A stretch of DNA of 64,000 nucleotides, from the NCBI RefSeq assembly GCF_020524545.1, contig NZ_JAIVLG010000001.1, forward strand, positions 868,001-932,000, read 5' to 3'. Both the position numbers and the translations under genes were made by a program. The notes beneath the pieces were generated by a model, which made no database searches, was not told the DNA's origin, and was given only the letters and a program-made list of their open reading frames with translations. Below, piece after piece: positions 9,428 through 17,766 of this stretch (position 1 is the first letter of the stretch; every line of letters starts with the position of its first letter). The stretch comes from Microbacterium paraoxydans. Lineage in GTDB: Bacteria; Actinomycetota; Actinomycetes; Actinomycetales; Microbacteriaceae.

Positions 9428-10087
9428 ATGAGCAGGGTCGCACTCATCGACGATCACGAGTCCGTTCGCCTCGGCCTCGAGGCCGCGTGCGCGCGCGACT
9501 CGCAGACGGTGGTCTTCTCCGGGAGCACCGTGCTGTCGTACCTGGAATGGCGGGCGTCCGCTTCCGCCGCTCCCGCCGACGTCGTGGTCCTCGACCTCAC
9601 CCTCGGCGACGGGAGCACGGTCACCGAGAACGTGTCATCGCTCGTCAACGACGGGGCGAGCGTTGTCATCCACAGCGTCGCCGACCGCCCGGCGGCCGTG
9701 CGCGAGGCCCTGTCCGCGGGGGCGGCCGGGGTCGTCAGCAAGTCGTCCGCGCTCGATGACGTGATGGACGCGATCCGGACCGTCGCTCACGGCGAGGCCC
9801 TCAACAACGTCGAATGGGCCAGCGCGGTCGACGGCGATCGCGATTTCGCCGATGCGCAACTCTCCAGCCGGGAGCGCGAGGTGCTCCGGTTGTACGCCAC
9901 GGGGCTTCCGCTCAAGGCGGTCGCCGAACGGCTCGGCGTCGCGTATTCGACCGCCAAGGAGAACATCACGCGCGTCCGGGTCAAGTACGTCGAGGTCGGT
10001 CGACCCGCGCCCACCAAGGTCGATCTCCTCCGTCGGGCGATGGAGGACGGCATCGTCGCGGCAGACGGGGCGCCGAGTGCCCGCTGA
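9428..10087 (+). CDS. NarL/LuxR-type response regulator
   Basis: A 219-residue DNA-binding response regulator. The receiver begins VALIDDHESVRLG, has the likely phospho-acceptor Asp near residue 57 in VVLDLTLGDG, the conserved Ser/Thr region VIHSVADRP, and Lys in GVVSKSS. A LuxR helix-turn-helix follows at about 145-190 (LSSREREVLRLYATGLPLK). It heads an operon with the sensor kinase, whose GTG start lies inside its last codons, and a third membrane protein. Its own promoter appears leaderless. The signal is unknown. Confidence 0.9.
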   Translation: MSRVALIDDHESVRLGLEAACARDSQTVVFSGSTVLSYLEWRASASAAPADVVVLDLTLGDGSTVTENVSSLVNDGASVVIHSVADRPAAVREALSAGAAGVVSKSSALDDVMDAIRTVAHGEALNNVEWASAVDGDRDFADAQLSSREREVLRLYATGLPLKAVAERLGVAYSTAKENITRVRVKYVEVGRPAPTKVDLLRRAMEDGIVAADGAPSAR

Positions 10088-11312
10088 CCCGCTCAGCATC
10101 CGCGATGCCTGGAGCAAGATTCCGTCTCCGGGGAGCACGGAGACGGAATTCGAGCGCTTCACCGGCAAACGCATGGAGCGGATCCTTGCGATCGTCGTCG
10201 CGATCGGCTCGTCGGCGCTGGGCGCGCAGGCGTTGTTCGCAGCGGTGAGCACGCTGTCCCAGGCGGATGTGGTGCACCTCGCGATGGTCGTCGTGGTGTT
10301 CGTCCCCCTCGTGGCGATGCTGGTGGCCTGCCTCCTCGGTCGCGGCGTGCGCACCTTCTCGGGCATCTTCGCCGTGGTGTATCTGCTGGCGCTCGCCGCC
10401 TGGCCGACCGTCGTCGACCCGGCAGACAAGAGCGCCGGCGATCAGCCCTGGATCTTCTTCCTCGTGAACGTGGGCGTGGTCGCGGCCATGCTCGCGTTCC
10501 CCCTGCGCCTCCAGTTCGCATGGGCGGCGGTGATGCCGTTCGTCTACGGCTACGTGCGTCTCGTGCAGGGGGAGTTCTCGCGCGAGTTCTGGGTCACGAC
10601 AGCTTTCGACGTGTCGTTCACACTCATCCTCGGCGTGGTCATCGTGTCGCTCGGGTGGATGTTCCGCTCCGTCGCAGCCGGCGTCGACGAAGCGCGAGGG
10701 CAGGCCGTCGCCTCCTACTCCACCGCGGCCGCAGCCGCCGCGGCCGAGGAGGAACGCGTGGCGATGTCGGCCCTCATGCATGACAGCGTCCTCGCGGCAC
10801 TGATCGCCGCCGAGCGCGCAGAGGGCGATCGGGAGAAGGAACTCGCGGTCGCGATGGCGCGGGAGGCGCTCACCCGTCTTGCGAACACCGAGGCCGCCGT
10901 GTCCCAGGAGGGCACCGACGAGCCCGTCGGGATCGCGCAGATCGTGGTCGAACTCCGCCGTTCGCTCTCCGAGCTCGGCGCCGACGCGATCGTCGAGGAA
11001 CGCGGTGGAATCGGCTTGATCCCGGGACGCGCGGCGCGGGCCCTCGTGCTCGCTGCGCGTCAGGCGATCGGTAACTCCGTGTCCCACGCGAACGGTCGCG
11101 GTCTGCACATCATCGCCGAGGGTCGAGGTGATGAGGGCATCGCCGTGACCGTGTCGGACACGGGGCCGGGGTTCGACATCACCGCGATCGGCGCCGACAG
11201 GCTCGGGATCCGCGCCTCGATCTTCGCCCGCATGGCGGGAGTCGCAGGCACTGCGGACATCCGCTCCGACGAGCACGGGACGACCGTCGTGCTGGGGTGG
11301 GAGCGCTCGTGA
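10077..11312 (+). CDS. Membrane sensor histidine kinase of the NarL-partner class
   Basis: A 411-residue kinase. The N-terminal half has about five to six hydrophobic segments between residues 32 and 205 and no obvious extracytoplasmic sensor domain. A short Ala-rich helix leads to the phospho-acceptor His235 in ALMHDSVLAAL, the HD-containing dimerization box typical of partners of LuxR-type regulators. The C-terminal ATPase has IGNSVSHANGRG (N box), VSDTGPGFD (G1) and DRLGIRASI (G2). The GTG start overlaps the regulator by 11 bases; an alternative ATG at 10173 would begin just before the first membrane segment. It overlaps the next gene by four bases. Confidence 0.85.
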   Translation: MPADPLSIRDAWSKIPSPGSTETEFERFTGKRMERILAIVVAIGSSALGAQALFAAVSTLSQADVVHLAMVVVVFVPLVAMLVACLLGRGVRTFSGIFAVVYLLALAAWPTVVDPADKSAGDQPWIFFLVNVGVVAAMLAFPLRLQFAWAAVMPFVYGYVRLVQGEFSREFWVTTAFDVSFTLILGVVIVSLGWMFRSVAAGVDEARGQAVASYSTAAAAAAAEEERVAMSALMHDSVLAALIAAERAEGDREKELAVAMAREALTRLANTEAAVSQEGTDEPVGIAQIVVELRRSLSELGADAIVEERGGIGLIPGRAARALVLAARQAIGNSVSHANGRGLHIIAEGRGDEGIAVTVSDTGPGFDITAIGADRLGIRASIFARMAGVAGTADIRSDEHGTTVVLGWERS

Positions 11313-12316
11313 ACAGGACCGTCCGCAGCGTCGCCACCTCGCTCGCCGTGGGGTTCGCGCTCTACTTCGCCGCCCGCGCGGTCTGGTGGATCGAGCAGCC
11401 GACGGCGCCGTTGTCGATGATCGTCGCCATCGGCATCTACCTCGTGGTCGTGAACATCGCGATCCTCGGGGACGCGACGTCTGTGCGGATGCCTCTGTGG
11501 TCGGCGGTGCTGGCCCTGCTCGCGAGCGCGCTCGTACCCACGCTGGTCACGTTCTCGTTGGCACCCGCGGACCGAACGGCACCTTTCGCCACGTGGTACA
11601 TCGGTGGGCTCGGGCTCCTCGGCGTCGTGTGCATCGTCCGCCGTCGGTTCCTGTTCGGCTGGTTGACGCTCGTGGTGCTGGCCGCGGCCTCGTCGGCCTA
11701 TCTCGGAGTCGGTGTCGCGCTCACTCTGGGCCTGGTCGGCTCGATCATGTGGATCGTCGTCGCCAGACTGCTCGTGATGTTCTGGGATCGCGCGGTGCGC
11801 GACACCGAGCGTCTGGCCGAGATCCAGCAGGCGGTCTCCGCCTGGCACGCCACCCAGAGCGTGCGTCAGCGGGAGAGGCGTCTGCGTACGCAGTTCGCCC
11901 TGGCGGTCGCCGGACCGGTGCTCGGTCGCGTCGTCTCCTCCCGAGGGGCGCTCGACGACCGCGAGCGGCTCGAGGCGCGGCTCGCCGAGGGTCGGCTGCG
12001 TGACGAGCTGCGGGGTGCAGATCTACTCAACGATGCCGTGCGCAACGCGATCGACGCCGCCCGTCTGCGCGGCGCCGTCGTCACGGTCTTCGACGAGGGC
12101 GGGTTCGACGGCATCGACGAGGCGCGACGCAGCGAGATCCGCGACGAGCTCGCCTCCGTGCTCATGCAGGCGCAGAGCGCGCGCCTCATCATCCGTTCGG
12201 CTCGCGACGCCCGTGTCGCGGTGACGGTGGTCGGGCGTGCGGGGGCGCGCGCCTCGGGCGACGATGACGCCGTCGACCTGTGGCATGAGATCGCCCGGGA
12301 GACGGAAGCCGCCTGA
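11309..12316 (+). CDS. Membrane protein with degenerate kinase-like cytoplasmic region, third gene of the two-component operon
   Basis: A 335-residue protein that I do not recognise with certainty. About five hydrophobic segments fill residues 8-155, followed by a charged helical stretch (RQRERRLRTQFALAVAG) and a soluble C-terminal part. The order of elements mirrors the kinase encoded just upstream, but there is no phospho-acceptor HD box, and the N and G boxes of a histidine kinase ATPase are not visible. LLNDAVRNAIDAARLRGA could be a remnant. Its GTG start overlaps the kinase stop (GTGA), so it is co-translated with it. A pseudo-kinase or modulator of the upstream pair is the likeliest role. 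Confidence 0.6.
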   Translation: MNRTVRSVATSLAVGFALYFAARAVWWIEQPTAPLSMIVAIGIYLVVVNIAILGDATSVRMPLWSAVLALLASALVPTLVTFSLAPADRTAPFATWYIGGLGLLGVVCIVRRRFLFGWLTLVVLAAASSAYLGVGVALTLGLVGSIMWIVVARLLVMFWDRAVRDTERLAEIQQAVSAWHATQSVRQRERRLRTQFALAVAGPVLGRVVSSRGALDDRERLEARLAEGRLRDELRGADLLNDAVRNAIDAARLRGAVVTVFDEGGFDGIDEARRSEIRDELASVLMQAQSARLIIRSARDARVAVTVVGRAGARASGDDDAVDLWHEIARETEAA

Positions 12317-12350
12317 CGTCGCCGTGCCCCGATCTGCGGGGAGGAGAGTG

Positions 12351-12383
12351 GGCGAGGGGCGGCGGTGTCGCCAGCCCCTCGCC
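12351..12383 (+). terminator. Hairpin after the two-component operon
   Basis: Ten-base arms GGCGAGGGGC and GCCCCTCGCC enclose a second 4-bp stem with a GTGT loop. There is no U-tract after it, so it may be a weak or Rho-assisted terminator. Confidence 0.45.
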
Positions 12384-12385
12384 GT

Positions 12386-12412
12386 GCGGACAGTTACCCG
12401 AAAACCGTCCGC
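12386..12412. promoter_or_regulatory. Interrupted dyad upstream of the ROK regulator
   Basis: GCGGAC and GTCCGC form the outer arms, 15 bases apart, with an inner GTT/AAC pair in the spacer (offset by one base). It lies about 150 bases before the ROK gene and could be an operator or a stem in its leader. The rest of the 241-base gap is otherwise unremarkable except for an A/T-richer stretch at 12490-12520. Confidence 0.3.
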
Positions 12413-12557
12413 TGGTGGCCGATCAGCGTCTGTCTACCCTGGGACAGAGAGACCAGCCGAACGCGAAGCGTCTCCTCCAGTCTGGGGGTTCTTCCATTCG
12501 TTGTCTGTAGGTATTTTGGGGGACACGGTTTCTCGCCGGATGAGGGATCATAGGACG

Positions 12558-13790
12558 ATGGGAACGCGTCGGGGAACCAACCTTCCGCGGATGGGGGACT
12601 TCAATCAGTCGGTGGTCCTGGAGGCGATCCGGCAGTCCGGGGAGGGGCTGAGCCGTATCGAGCTCGCCACCGCCACCGGGCTGTCCGCGCAGACGGTCAC
12701 GAACATCACTCGCCGGCTGCTCGACGACGGTTTCATCCGTGAGGCGGGACGCACGATCAACGGTCCCGGCAAACCCCGGGTCACCTTGCGGCTCGTTCCC
12801 GACAGTCGCTTCGCCGTGGGCGTGCACCTCGATCCCGCCGTCATGACGTTCGTGCTGCTCGATCTTTCCGGGGCGGTCGTGCGTCGGAAGAGCGTGCGCA
12901 CCCCGGCGAAGGAACCGCGCTGGATCATCTCCGCCATGGCCGCCACCATCGACGCCTTGATCGCCGAAGCGGACGTGGACAGAGGACGCATCGCCGGAGT
13001 GGGAGTCGCCGCCCCCGGTCCTCTCGATGCGGAAAGGGGCACGGTGGTCGATCCGCCGAAGCTGCTCGGCTGGCACCGGGTGCGGCTGCGTGCGGTGCTC
13101 GCCGAGGCGACCGGCCTCCCCGTGCTGCTCGAGAAGGACACCACGTCCGCCGCGGTCGGCGAGCTCTGGACGCGACGCGCGTCGGCCGACGATTCGTTCG
13201 TCTTCGTCTATCTGGGCACGGGGATCGGGGCGGCACTCGCCAGGGAAGGCGAGGTCGTGCCCGGCAGCACGCGCAACCTCGGAGAGGTCGGGCACCTGAT
13301 CGTGGACCCGGACGGTCCGCAGTGCACCTGTGGCTCGCGGGGATGCGTGGAGGTCGTGTGCACGCCCCAAGCCATCGTCGAACAGGCGGAGCGCGCGGGG
13401 GTGTTCCAGGACGACCGTGAGGCGAGCGATGTCGAGGCCGTCGACGAACGATTCAGCGAACTCTGCGAGCGAGCCGGTCGCGGTGATGCCGCCGCTCTGG
13501 TGGTTCTGCGTCAGGCCGCTGTGCACATGTCGGTCCTGGTGGCGGCGCTCACGAACATGCTCGATGTGGACCGCGTCGTGTGCGGCGGGCCTTTCTGGTC
13601 GCGGCTCGCCGACGTGTATCTCAGAGAGATCCCCGATCGCCTCGATCGGGCGAGCGCGACGCGTGCAGTGCACACGCTGCCGGTAGACGGCACGGTGGTG
13701 GGAGACGACGTCGGCGCGGTGGGCGCCGGCTGCGTGGTGCTCGACTCCGTGCTCAGCCCGCGCGCCTCGGGTCTCATGCTGGACGGCTGA
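12558..13790 (+). CDS. ROK-family transcriptional regulator
   Basis: A 410-residue regulator of the NagC/Mlc/XylR type. A winged helix-turn-helix occupies about residues 10-75 (GEGLSRIELATATGLSAQT). The ROK sugar-kinase-like domain follows: GVGVAAPGPLD, the phosphate loop YLGTGIGAAL, and the zinc-binding CTCGSRGCVE preceded by EVGHLIVD. Such proteins repress sugar-utilisation genes until a sugar or PTS partner binds. No sugar operon is adjacent, so the target cannot be named. The start is uncertain; an in-frame ATG lies 18 bases upstream at 12540. Confidence 0.88.
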   Translation: MGTRRGTNLPRMGDFNQSVVLEAIRQSGEGLSRIELATATGLSAQTVTNITRRLLDDGFIREAGRTINGPGKPRVTLRLVPDSRFAVGVHLDPAVMTFVLLDLSGAVVRRKSVRTPAKEPRWIISAMAATIDALIAEADVDRGRIAGVGVAAPGPLDAERGTVVDPPKLLGWHRVRLRAVLAEATGLPVLLEKDTTSAAVGELWTRRASADDSFVFVYLGTGIGAALAREGEVVPGSTRNLGEVGHLIVDPDGPQCTCGSRGCVEVVCTPQAIVEQAERAGVFQDDREASDVEAVDERFSELCERAGRGDAAALVVLRQAAVHMSVLVAALTNMLDVDRVVCGGPFWSRLADVYLREIPDRLDRASATRAVHTLPVDGTVVGDDVGAVGAGCVVLDSVLSPRASGLMLDG

Positions 13791-13832
13791 GTTCTCACGG
13801 CGTGCGAACGCAGGCGACGCGGGGGCGGGTCG

Positions 13833-14075
13833 TCACCCGGCGAAGCGCCCCCACGGGATGTCACGGCGCAGCGGACGCCGGAGCGGGCGCTGCGTGCGGG
13901 TCCAGGCGGACACGGACGGCTCGTCGGCCACGGCATCCGCCGCCTCAGAGGTGTAGGCCTCGCTGATCACTGCGATGAGAGCGGCCAGCTCTTCCTCGGT
14001 GGCCGCACCGCGCGTGATCTTGAGCATCGATGCAGCCTGCTCCGATGCTTCGTCCCCGGCATCTCGTGCGGTCAC
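13833..14075 (-). CDS. accE: Acyl-CoA carboxylase epsilon subunit
   Basis: An 80-residue small subunit that binds and stabilises actinobacterial acyl-CoA carboxylase complexes. The conserved core is [20 protein letters not shown], followed by a linker and the Trp-containing C-terminus ending in PWGRFAG. The GTG start overlaps the stop of the beta subunit gene by four bases (GTGA), which fits co-translation with its partner. An internal ATG at 14027 would begin exactly at the conserved core; the longer form is preferred because of the overlap. Confidence 0.85.
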   Translation of the reverse strand: MTARDAGDEASEQAASMLKITRGAATEEELAALIAVISEAYTSEAADAVADEPSVSAWTRTQRPLRRPLRRDIPWGRFAG

Positions 14076-15661
14076 AGCGGGATGTTCCCGTGCTTCTTGG
14101 GAGGCAGCTCGGCGCGCTTGCCCCGCAGCGCGCGCAGCGCCTTCGCGATCGAGACGCGCGTGTTCGCCGGCTCGATGATGCCGTCGAGTTCTCCGCGTTC
14201 CGCCGCGAGGAAGGGGGAGGCGACGTTGTACGTGTACTCGTTCGCGAGGCGAGTGCGCACGGCGGCGACGTCTTCGCCCGCATCTTCGGCCTTCTTGATC
14301 TCCCCGCGGTACAGGATGTTCACGGCGCCCTGCCCACCCATGACGGCGATCTCCGCCGTGGGCCAGGCGAGGTTCACGTCGGCACCCAGCTGCTTCGACC
14401 CCATCACGATGTAGGCACCGCCGTAGGCCTTGCGCAGGATGACGGTGACGAGCGGTACGGTGGCCTCCGCGTAGGCGTAGAGGAGCTTCGCGCCGCGGCG
14501 GATGACACCCGTCCACTCCTGGTCGGTGCCGGGCAGGTAGCCGGGGACGTCGACGAGGGTGACGATCGGGATCGAGAACGCGTCGCAGAACCGGACGAAG
14601 CGGCTCGCCTTCTCGCCGGCTTCGATGTTCAGCGTTCCTGCCATCTGTGACGGCTGGTTCGCGATGATGCCGACGGAGCGACCCTCGATGCGGCCGAATC
14701 CGATCACGATGTTCGGAGCGAACAGCGGCTGCACCTCGAGGAAGTCGCCCTCATCGACCACGTGCTCGATGACGGTGTGGATGTCGTACGGCTGGTTCGT
14801 GGAGTCGGGGACGATCGTGTTCAGCACGCGGTCGGCATCGGTGGTCTCGAACTCGAAGGTGCTCTCGTACGAGGGCAGCTCCGCCATGTTGTTGTCCGGG
14901 AGGAAGCTCAGCAGCGTGCGCGCGTAGTCGATCGCGTCGTCTTCGTCCTCTGCGAGGTAGTGCGCGACGCCCGAGCGCGTGTTGTGCGTGAGCGCGCCGC
15001 CGAGTTCCTCCATACCGACGTCCTCGCCGGTCACGGTCTTGATCACGTCGGGTCCGGTGACGAACATCTGGCTGGTCTTGTCGACCATGATCACGAAGTC
15101 CGTCAGGGCGGGGGAGTACACCGCGCCGCCGGCCGCGGGGCCCATGATGATGGAGATCTGGGGGATCACTCCCGAGGCCCGGGTGTTGAGGCGGAAGATC
15201 TCGCCGTACTTGCCGAGTGCGACGACGCCTTCCTGAATGCGCGCTCCACCCGAATCGAGGATGCCGATGCAGGGCATCCCGCCGGCGAGCGCGAACTCCA
15301 TGATCTTCACGATCTTCTCGCCTGCGACCTCGCCGAGTGAGCCGCCGAAGGTCGAGAAGTCCTGCGAGTACACGGCGACGGTGCGCCCGTTGATCGTGCC
15401 GACTCCGGTGACGACCGAGTCGCCGTAAGGGCGGGAGCGGTCCATGCCGAACGCGGTGGTGCGGTGGCGCACGTACTCGTCGAACTCGACGAAGCTTCCG
15501 GGGTCGACGAGCAGTTCGATGCGCTCACGGGCGGTCATCTTGCCCTTGGCGTGCTGCTTCTCCTTCGCCTTCGCTTCCGCGTCGACGACGGCTTCGGTAT
15601 AGCGAGCGCGCAGATCCGCGATCTTGCCGGCGGTGGTAAAGAGGTCGGGCTTGTCCGTCAC
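14072..15661 (-). CDS. pccB: Acyl-CoA carboxylase beta subunit (carboxyltransferase)
   Basis: A 529-residue carboxyltransferase that moves CO2 from biotin to acetyl- or propionyl-CoA. The N-terminal half has [14 protein letters not shown], the first oxyanion region [12 protein letters not shown] and [15 protein letters not shown]. The C-terminal half has [24 protein letters not shown] and [13 protein letters not shown], the acyl-CoA pocket; an Asp rather than a large residue after the conserved Gly-Tyr region decides acyl length in characterised enzymes, and I cannot assign it here. The GTG start follows TAGGGT by seven bases; a second GTG at 15670 is possible. The epsilon gene is translationally coupled downstream. 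Confidence 0.94.
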   Translation of the reverse strand: MTDKPDLFTTAGKIADLRARYTEAVVDAEAKAKEKQHAKGKMTARERIELLVDPGSFVEFDEYVRHRTTAFGMDRSRPYGDSVVTGVGTINGRTVAVYSQDFSTFGGSLGEVAGEKIVKIMEFALAGGMPCIGILDSGGARIQEGVVALGKYGEIFRLNTRASGVIPQISIIMGPAAGGAVYSPALTDFVIMVDKTSQMFVTGPDVIKTVTGEDVGMEELGGALTHNTRSGVAHYLAEDEDDAIDYARTLLSFLPDNNMAELPSYESTFEFETTDADRVLNTIVPDSTNQPYDIHTVIEHVVDEGDFLEVQPLFAPNIVIGFGRIEGRSVGIIANQPSQMAGTLNIEAGEKASRFVRFCDAFSIPIVTLVDVPGYLPGTDQEWTGVIRRGAKLLYAYAEATVPLVTVILRKAYGGAYIVMGSKQLGADVNLAWPTAEIAVMGGQGAVNILYRGEIKKAEDAGEDVAAVRTRLANEYTYNVASPFLAAERGELDGIIEPANTRVSIAKALRALRGKRAELPPKKHGNIPL

Positions 15662-15668
15662 GGATTCC

Positions 15669-15674
15669 ACCCTA
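15669..15674 (-). promoter_or_regulatory. -10 hexamer of the carboxylase beta gene
   Basis: TAGGGT on the minus strand, seven bases before the GTG at 15661. Confidence 0.45.
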
Positions 15675-15749
15675 GCGTCGGGTCGCCCCGCTCTGTTGGA
15701 TGCTCGCCACAACGGGTCGGCCGATCCTTTGGTGACGTGCGCGCAGTGA

Positions 15750-16748
15750 TCAGGGCGCCGGGTCCGCGGACGCGTGCGCCGGTCCCTCGCTCTGGCGTGC
15801 CTCGTCGGCGGGTTCCGCGGGATCGGTCTGCTCCAGCGCCGGGTCCGACTTCGTGGAGCGGCCGAGGGAGAGCGCCTTGCGGCCGACCCAGCCGACTCCG
15901 CGGACGGTGGTGCCGGCCGCGCCCGCCACCGCGTTGCCGGCGTACCGCGCGCCGCGGAGCATTCGCAGCTCGAGCTTCTCCGCTCCCGGCACCGGTTCGA
16001 GCTCGAGCGGCAGGTCGATCGGGGCGGCGCCGAAAGCCTTGTGCGAGGTCGTGAGCACGCGGCGGCCGAGGATGTTGTTCCCCGCCCCGCCGATGGCTGC
16101 ACCGACGCCGAACGGCAAGGCCTTGCCGATCACGGAGGCCCCGCCCTTCGCGGCGAACTGCTTCACGAACATGCTCTTGAGCTGATCGACCAGCGGGCCG
16201 ACGGCGGCGCGGGGGAGCGACTTCGTGACGAGCTCACCCCAGTACGACGACCTGCTCGCGCCGCGCCCGACGGCCTGGCCGGCGAGCTGACTGACCAGGT
16301 CTACGCCCTCCTTGCCGAGCATCAGGGTCATCACCAGGGCGCGCGCACGGTCGGGATTGGCGACCGCGATGCCATGCACCTCCGCGACCGACTGCGCGAA
16401 CAGGGCCGTCGACTCCACGAAGCCCACGGTCTCGACGCCGGACAGTGCGAGGGTCACGCCGGTGCCGATGCCGGGAACGACGGCGGTCGCGCCCACGGCG
16501 GCGCCACCGGTGGTGACCGCGGCGAGGTAGCGTCGCTCCAGGATGCGGATGATCTCGTCGGGTGTGGCCCGGGGGTTGCGTAGGCGGATGCTGCGGATGT
16601 GCGCCAGCACGAGCGGGCGCTGGATCGAGAGCACGCGGTCGAGGCCCCGGATCATCATCGGGTGCTCCGAGGATCCGGAGGGTGGCACGCCCTTGTCCCA
16701 CGGAGCGTCATCCGGCAGCGAGTGGATCTTGTGCACCTGGCGGGCCAT
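15750..16748 (-). CDS. EcsC-like protein of unknown function
   Basis: A 332-residue protein. Residues 1-75 are polar; from about 80 there are Gly/Ala-rich hydrophobic stretches ([19 protein letters not shown] and [19 protein letters not shown]) that resemble the amphipathic glycine segments of the EcsC family. The middle contains [17 protein letters not shown]. The last 40 residues are acidic and Pro/Ala-rich, likely disordered. EcsC-family proteins are often found near membranes but have no agreed biochemical role. The ATG is six bases after a TAAGAT hexamer. No functional link to neighbours is evident. Confidence 0.6.
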   Translation of the reverse strand: MARQVHKIHSLPDDAPWDKGVPPSGSSEHPMMIRGLDRVLSIQRPLVLAHIRSIRLRNPRATPDEIIRILERRYLAAVTTGGAAVGATAVVPGIGTGVTLALSGVETVGFVESTALFAQSVAEVHGIAVANPDRARALVMTLMLGKEGVDLVSQLAGQAVGRGASRSSYWGELVTKSLPRAAVGPLVDQLKSMFVKQFAAKGGASVIGKALPFGVGAAIGGAGNNILGRRVLTTSHKAFGAAPIDLPLELEPVPGAEKLELRMLRGARYAGNAVAGAAGTTVRGVGWVGRKALSLGRSTKSDPALEQTDPAEPADEARQSEGPAHASADPAP

Positions 16749-16754
16749 GGAGCG

Positions 16755-16760
16755 ATCTTA
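16755..16760 (-). promoter_or_regulatory. -10 hexamer of the EcsC-like gene
   Basis: TAAGAT on the minus strand, exactly six bases before the ATG at 16748. Confidence 0.5.
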
Positions 16761-16782
16761 CGGACCTCGACCGCGAAAACGC

Positions 16783-16816
16783 CGAAAGCCCGGTTCCTCG
16801 GGGAACCGGGCTTTCG
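16783..16816 (-). terminator. Rho-independent terminator of the nucleotidyltransferase gene
   Basis: Perfect 15-bp stem (arms 16783-16797 and 16802-16816) with a four-base loop. On the minus strand it is followed by GCGTTTTC, ten bases after the gene's stop codon. Confidence 0.85.
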
Positions 16817-16825
16817 CGCGACAGG

Positions 16826-17518
16826 TCAGACGAAGAGGTTCGCCCGCTCGAGGTCTTCGGCGAAGTCGACCTCGACCGCGTACAGGTCGGAGACGTCCAT
16901 CGGCTCGAGCAGAAGAGCGTCTTCGGCGATGGCGAGCTCGAGGCCGCGCTCGAAGTAGTCCTGGTCCTCGACGCGCTGCAGCTGACGCATGAACGCCTTC
17001 TTGTGCGTGGAGGAGATGTAGTTGATGCCGACTGCCTCTCCGAGTCCGCCCTTGACGGTCTTGGAGAGCTCCTTGATGAAGCCCTCGGCCGTGACCGTGT
17101 ACTTCACCTCCTCGTCGCTGACCTTCGAGGTGTTGACGGTCACGAACGACTGGTCGCGCTCGATGTAGGCGGCTGCGCGGCCGAGGATCATCGGGTCGAA
17201 GACGACGTCGCCATTCATCCACAGAACGCCGCCCCTGCCGGTCGCGCCGAGGGCGCGCAGCAGGCTCTTCGAGGTGTTGGTCTCGTCGTAGCGCTCGTTG
17301 TGGACGTAGTTGACCTGCGGGAAGGCCTCGATGATGGTCTCGGCACGATAGCCGACCACGGTCGTGATGCGCGCGTCGGAACCGAAGGCGGCGCGGATGT
17401 TGTCGTGCTGCTGGCCCATGATCGTGCGGCCGTCGCTCAATTCGGTGAGCGGCTTCGGCAGCGCGCGGCCGAGGCGCGAGCCCATGCCGGCGGCGAGGAT
17501 GACGGTCTGAAGAGTCAC
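16826..17518 (-). CDS. NTP-transferase, phosphocholine cytidylyltransferase-like
   Basis: A 230-residue nucleotidyltransferase. The N-terminal nucleotide loop is ILAAGMGSRLGRALPKPL, the metal Asp is in WMNGDVVFDP near residue 102, and the core ends with AVGINYISS and EVDFAEDLERA, which match LicC-type cytidylyltransferases and related inositol- or sugar-phosphate enzymes. It makes an activated head group or sugar for wall or lipid decoration, but the substrate is not evident. The GTG start has an AGGAG Shine-Dalgarno six bases upstream (17525-17529). It stands alone with its own terminator, promoter and leader. Confidence 0.75.
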   Translation of the reverse strand: MTLQTVILAAGMGSRLGRALPKPLTELSDGRTIMGQQHDNIRAAFGSDARITTVVGYRAETIIEAFPQVNYVHNERYDETNTSKSLLRALGATGRGGVLWMNGDVVFDPMILGRAAAYIERDQSFVTVNTSKVSDEEVKYTVTAEGFIKELSKTVKGGLGEAVGINYISSTHKKAFMRQLQRVEDQDYFERGLELAIAEDALLLEPMDVSDLYAVEVDFAEDLERANLFV

Positions 17519-17546
17519 GAGTGCTCCTAAAGGAAGTTGTGTTCAC

Positions 17547-17562
17547 GGTCGGTTCACCGACC
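17547..17562 (-). other. Hairpin in the nucleotidyltransferase leader
   Basis: GGTCGGT and ACCGACC pair around a two-base loop, about 30 bases before the GTG. A TAGCAT hexamer at 17588-17593 (minus strand) would start the RNA near 17580, placing this stem at the 5' end of a leader of about 60 bases. Confidence 0.35.
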
Positions 17563-17754
17563 AGACACTTCGTCGTGCCGCGTTCATGCTAGCGATTCAG
17601 GCTGGGAAGCTCCGGGTGCGGCGGCTCCCGTTGCCATTTCGTGATCGAGTACACACCGGACGCACAGGCTCGTGGACGGTGCGCGAACTCCGCGGGTCGC
17701 TTCCTTCCGGCAGTTGTTTGTTGCGCGGCGGCTTGGCTTGCGCCCACCCATTGA

Positions 17755-17760
17755 TACCGT
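17755..17760 (+). promoter_or_regulatory. -10 hexamer of the histone-like ABC ATPase gene
   Basis: TACCGT, exactly six bases before the GTG at 17767. TTGGCT at 17733-17738 is a possible -35 with a 16-base spacer. The rest of the 248-base gap holds the minus-strand leader described above. Confidence 0.5.
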
Positions 17761-17766
17761 AGGACG

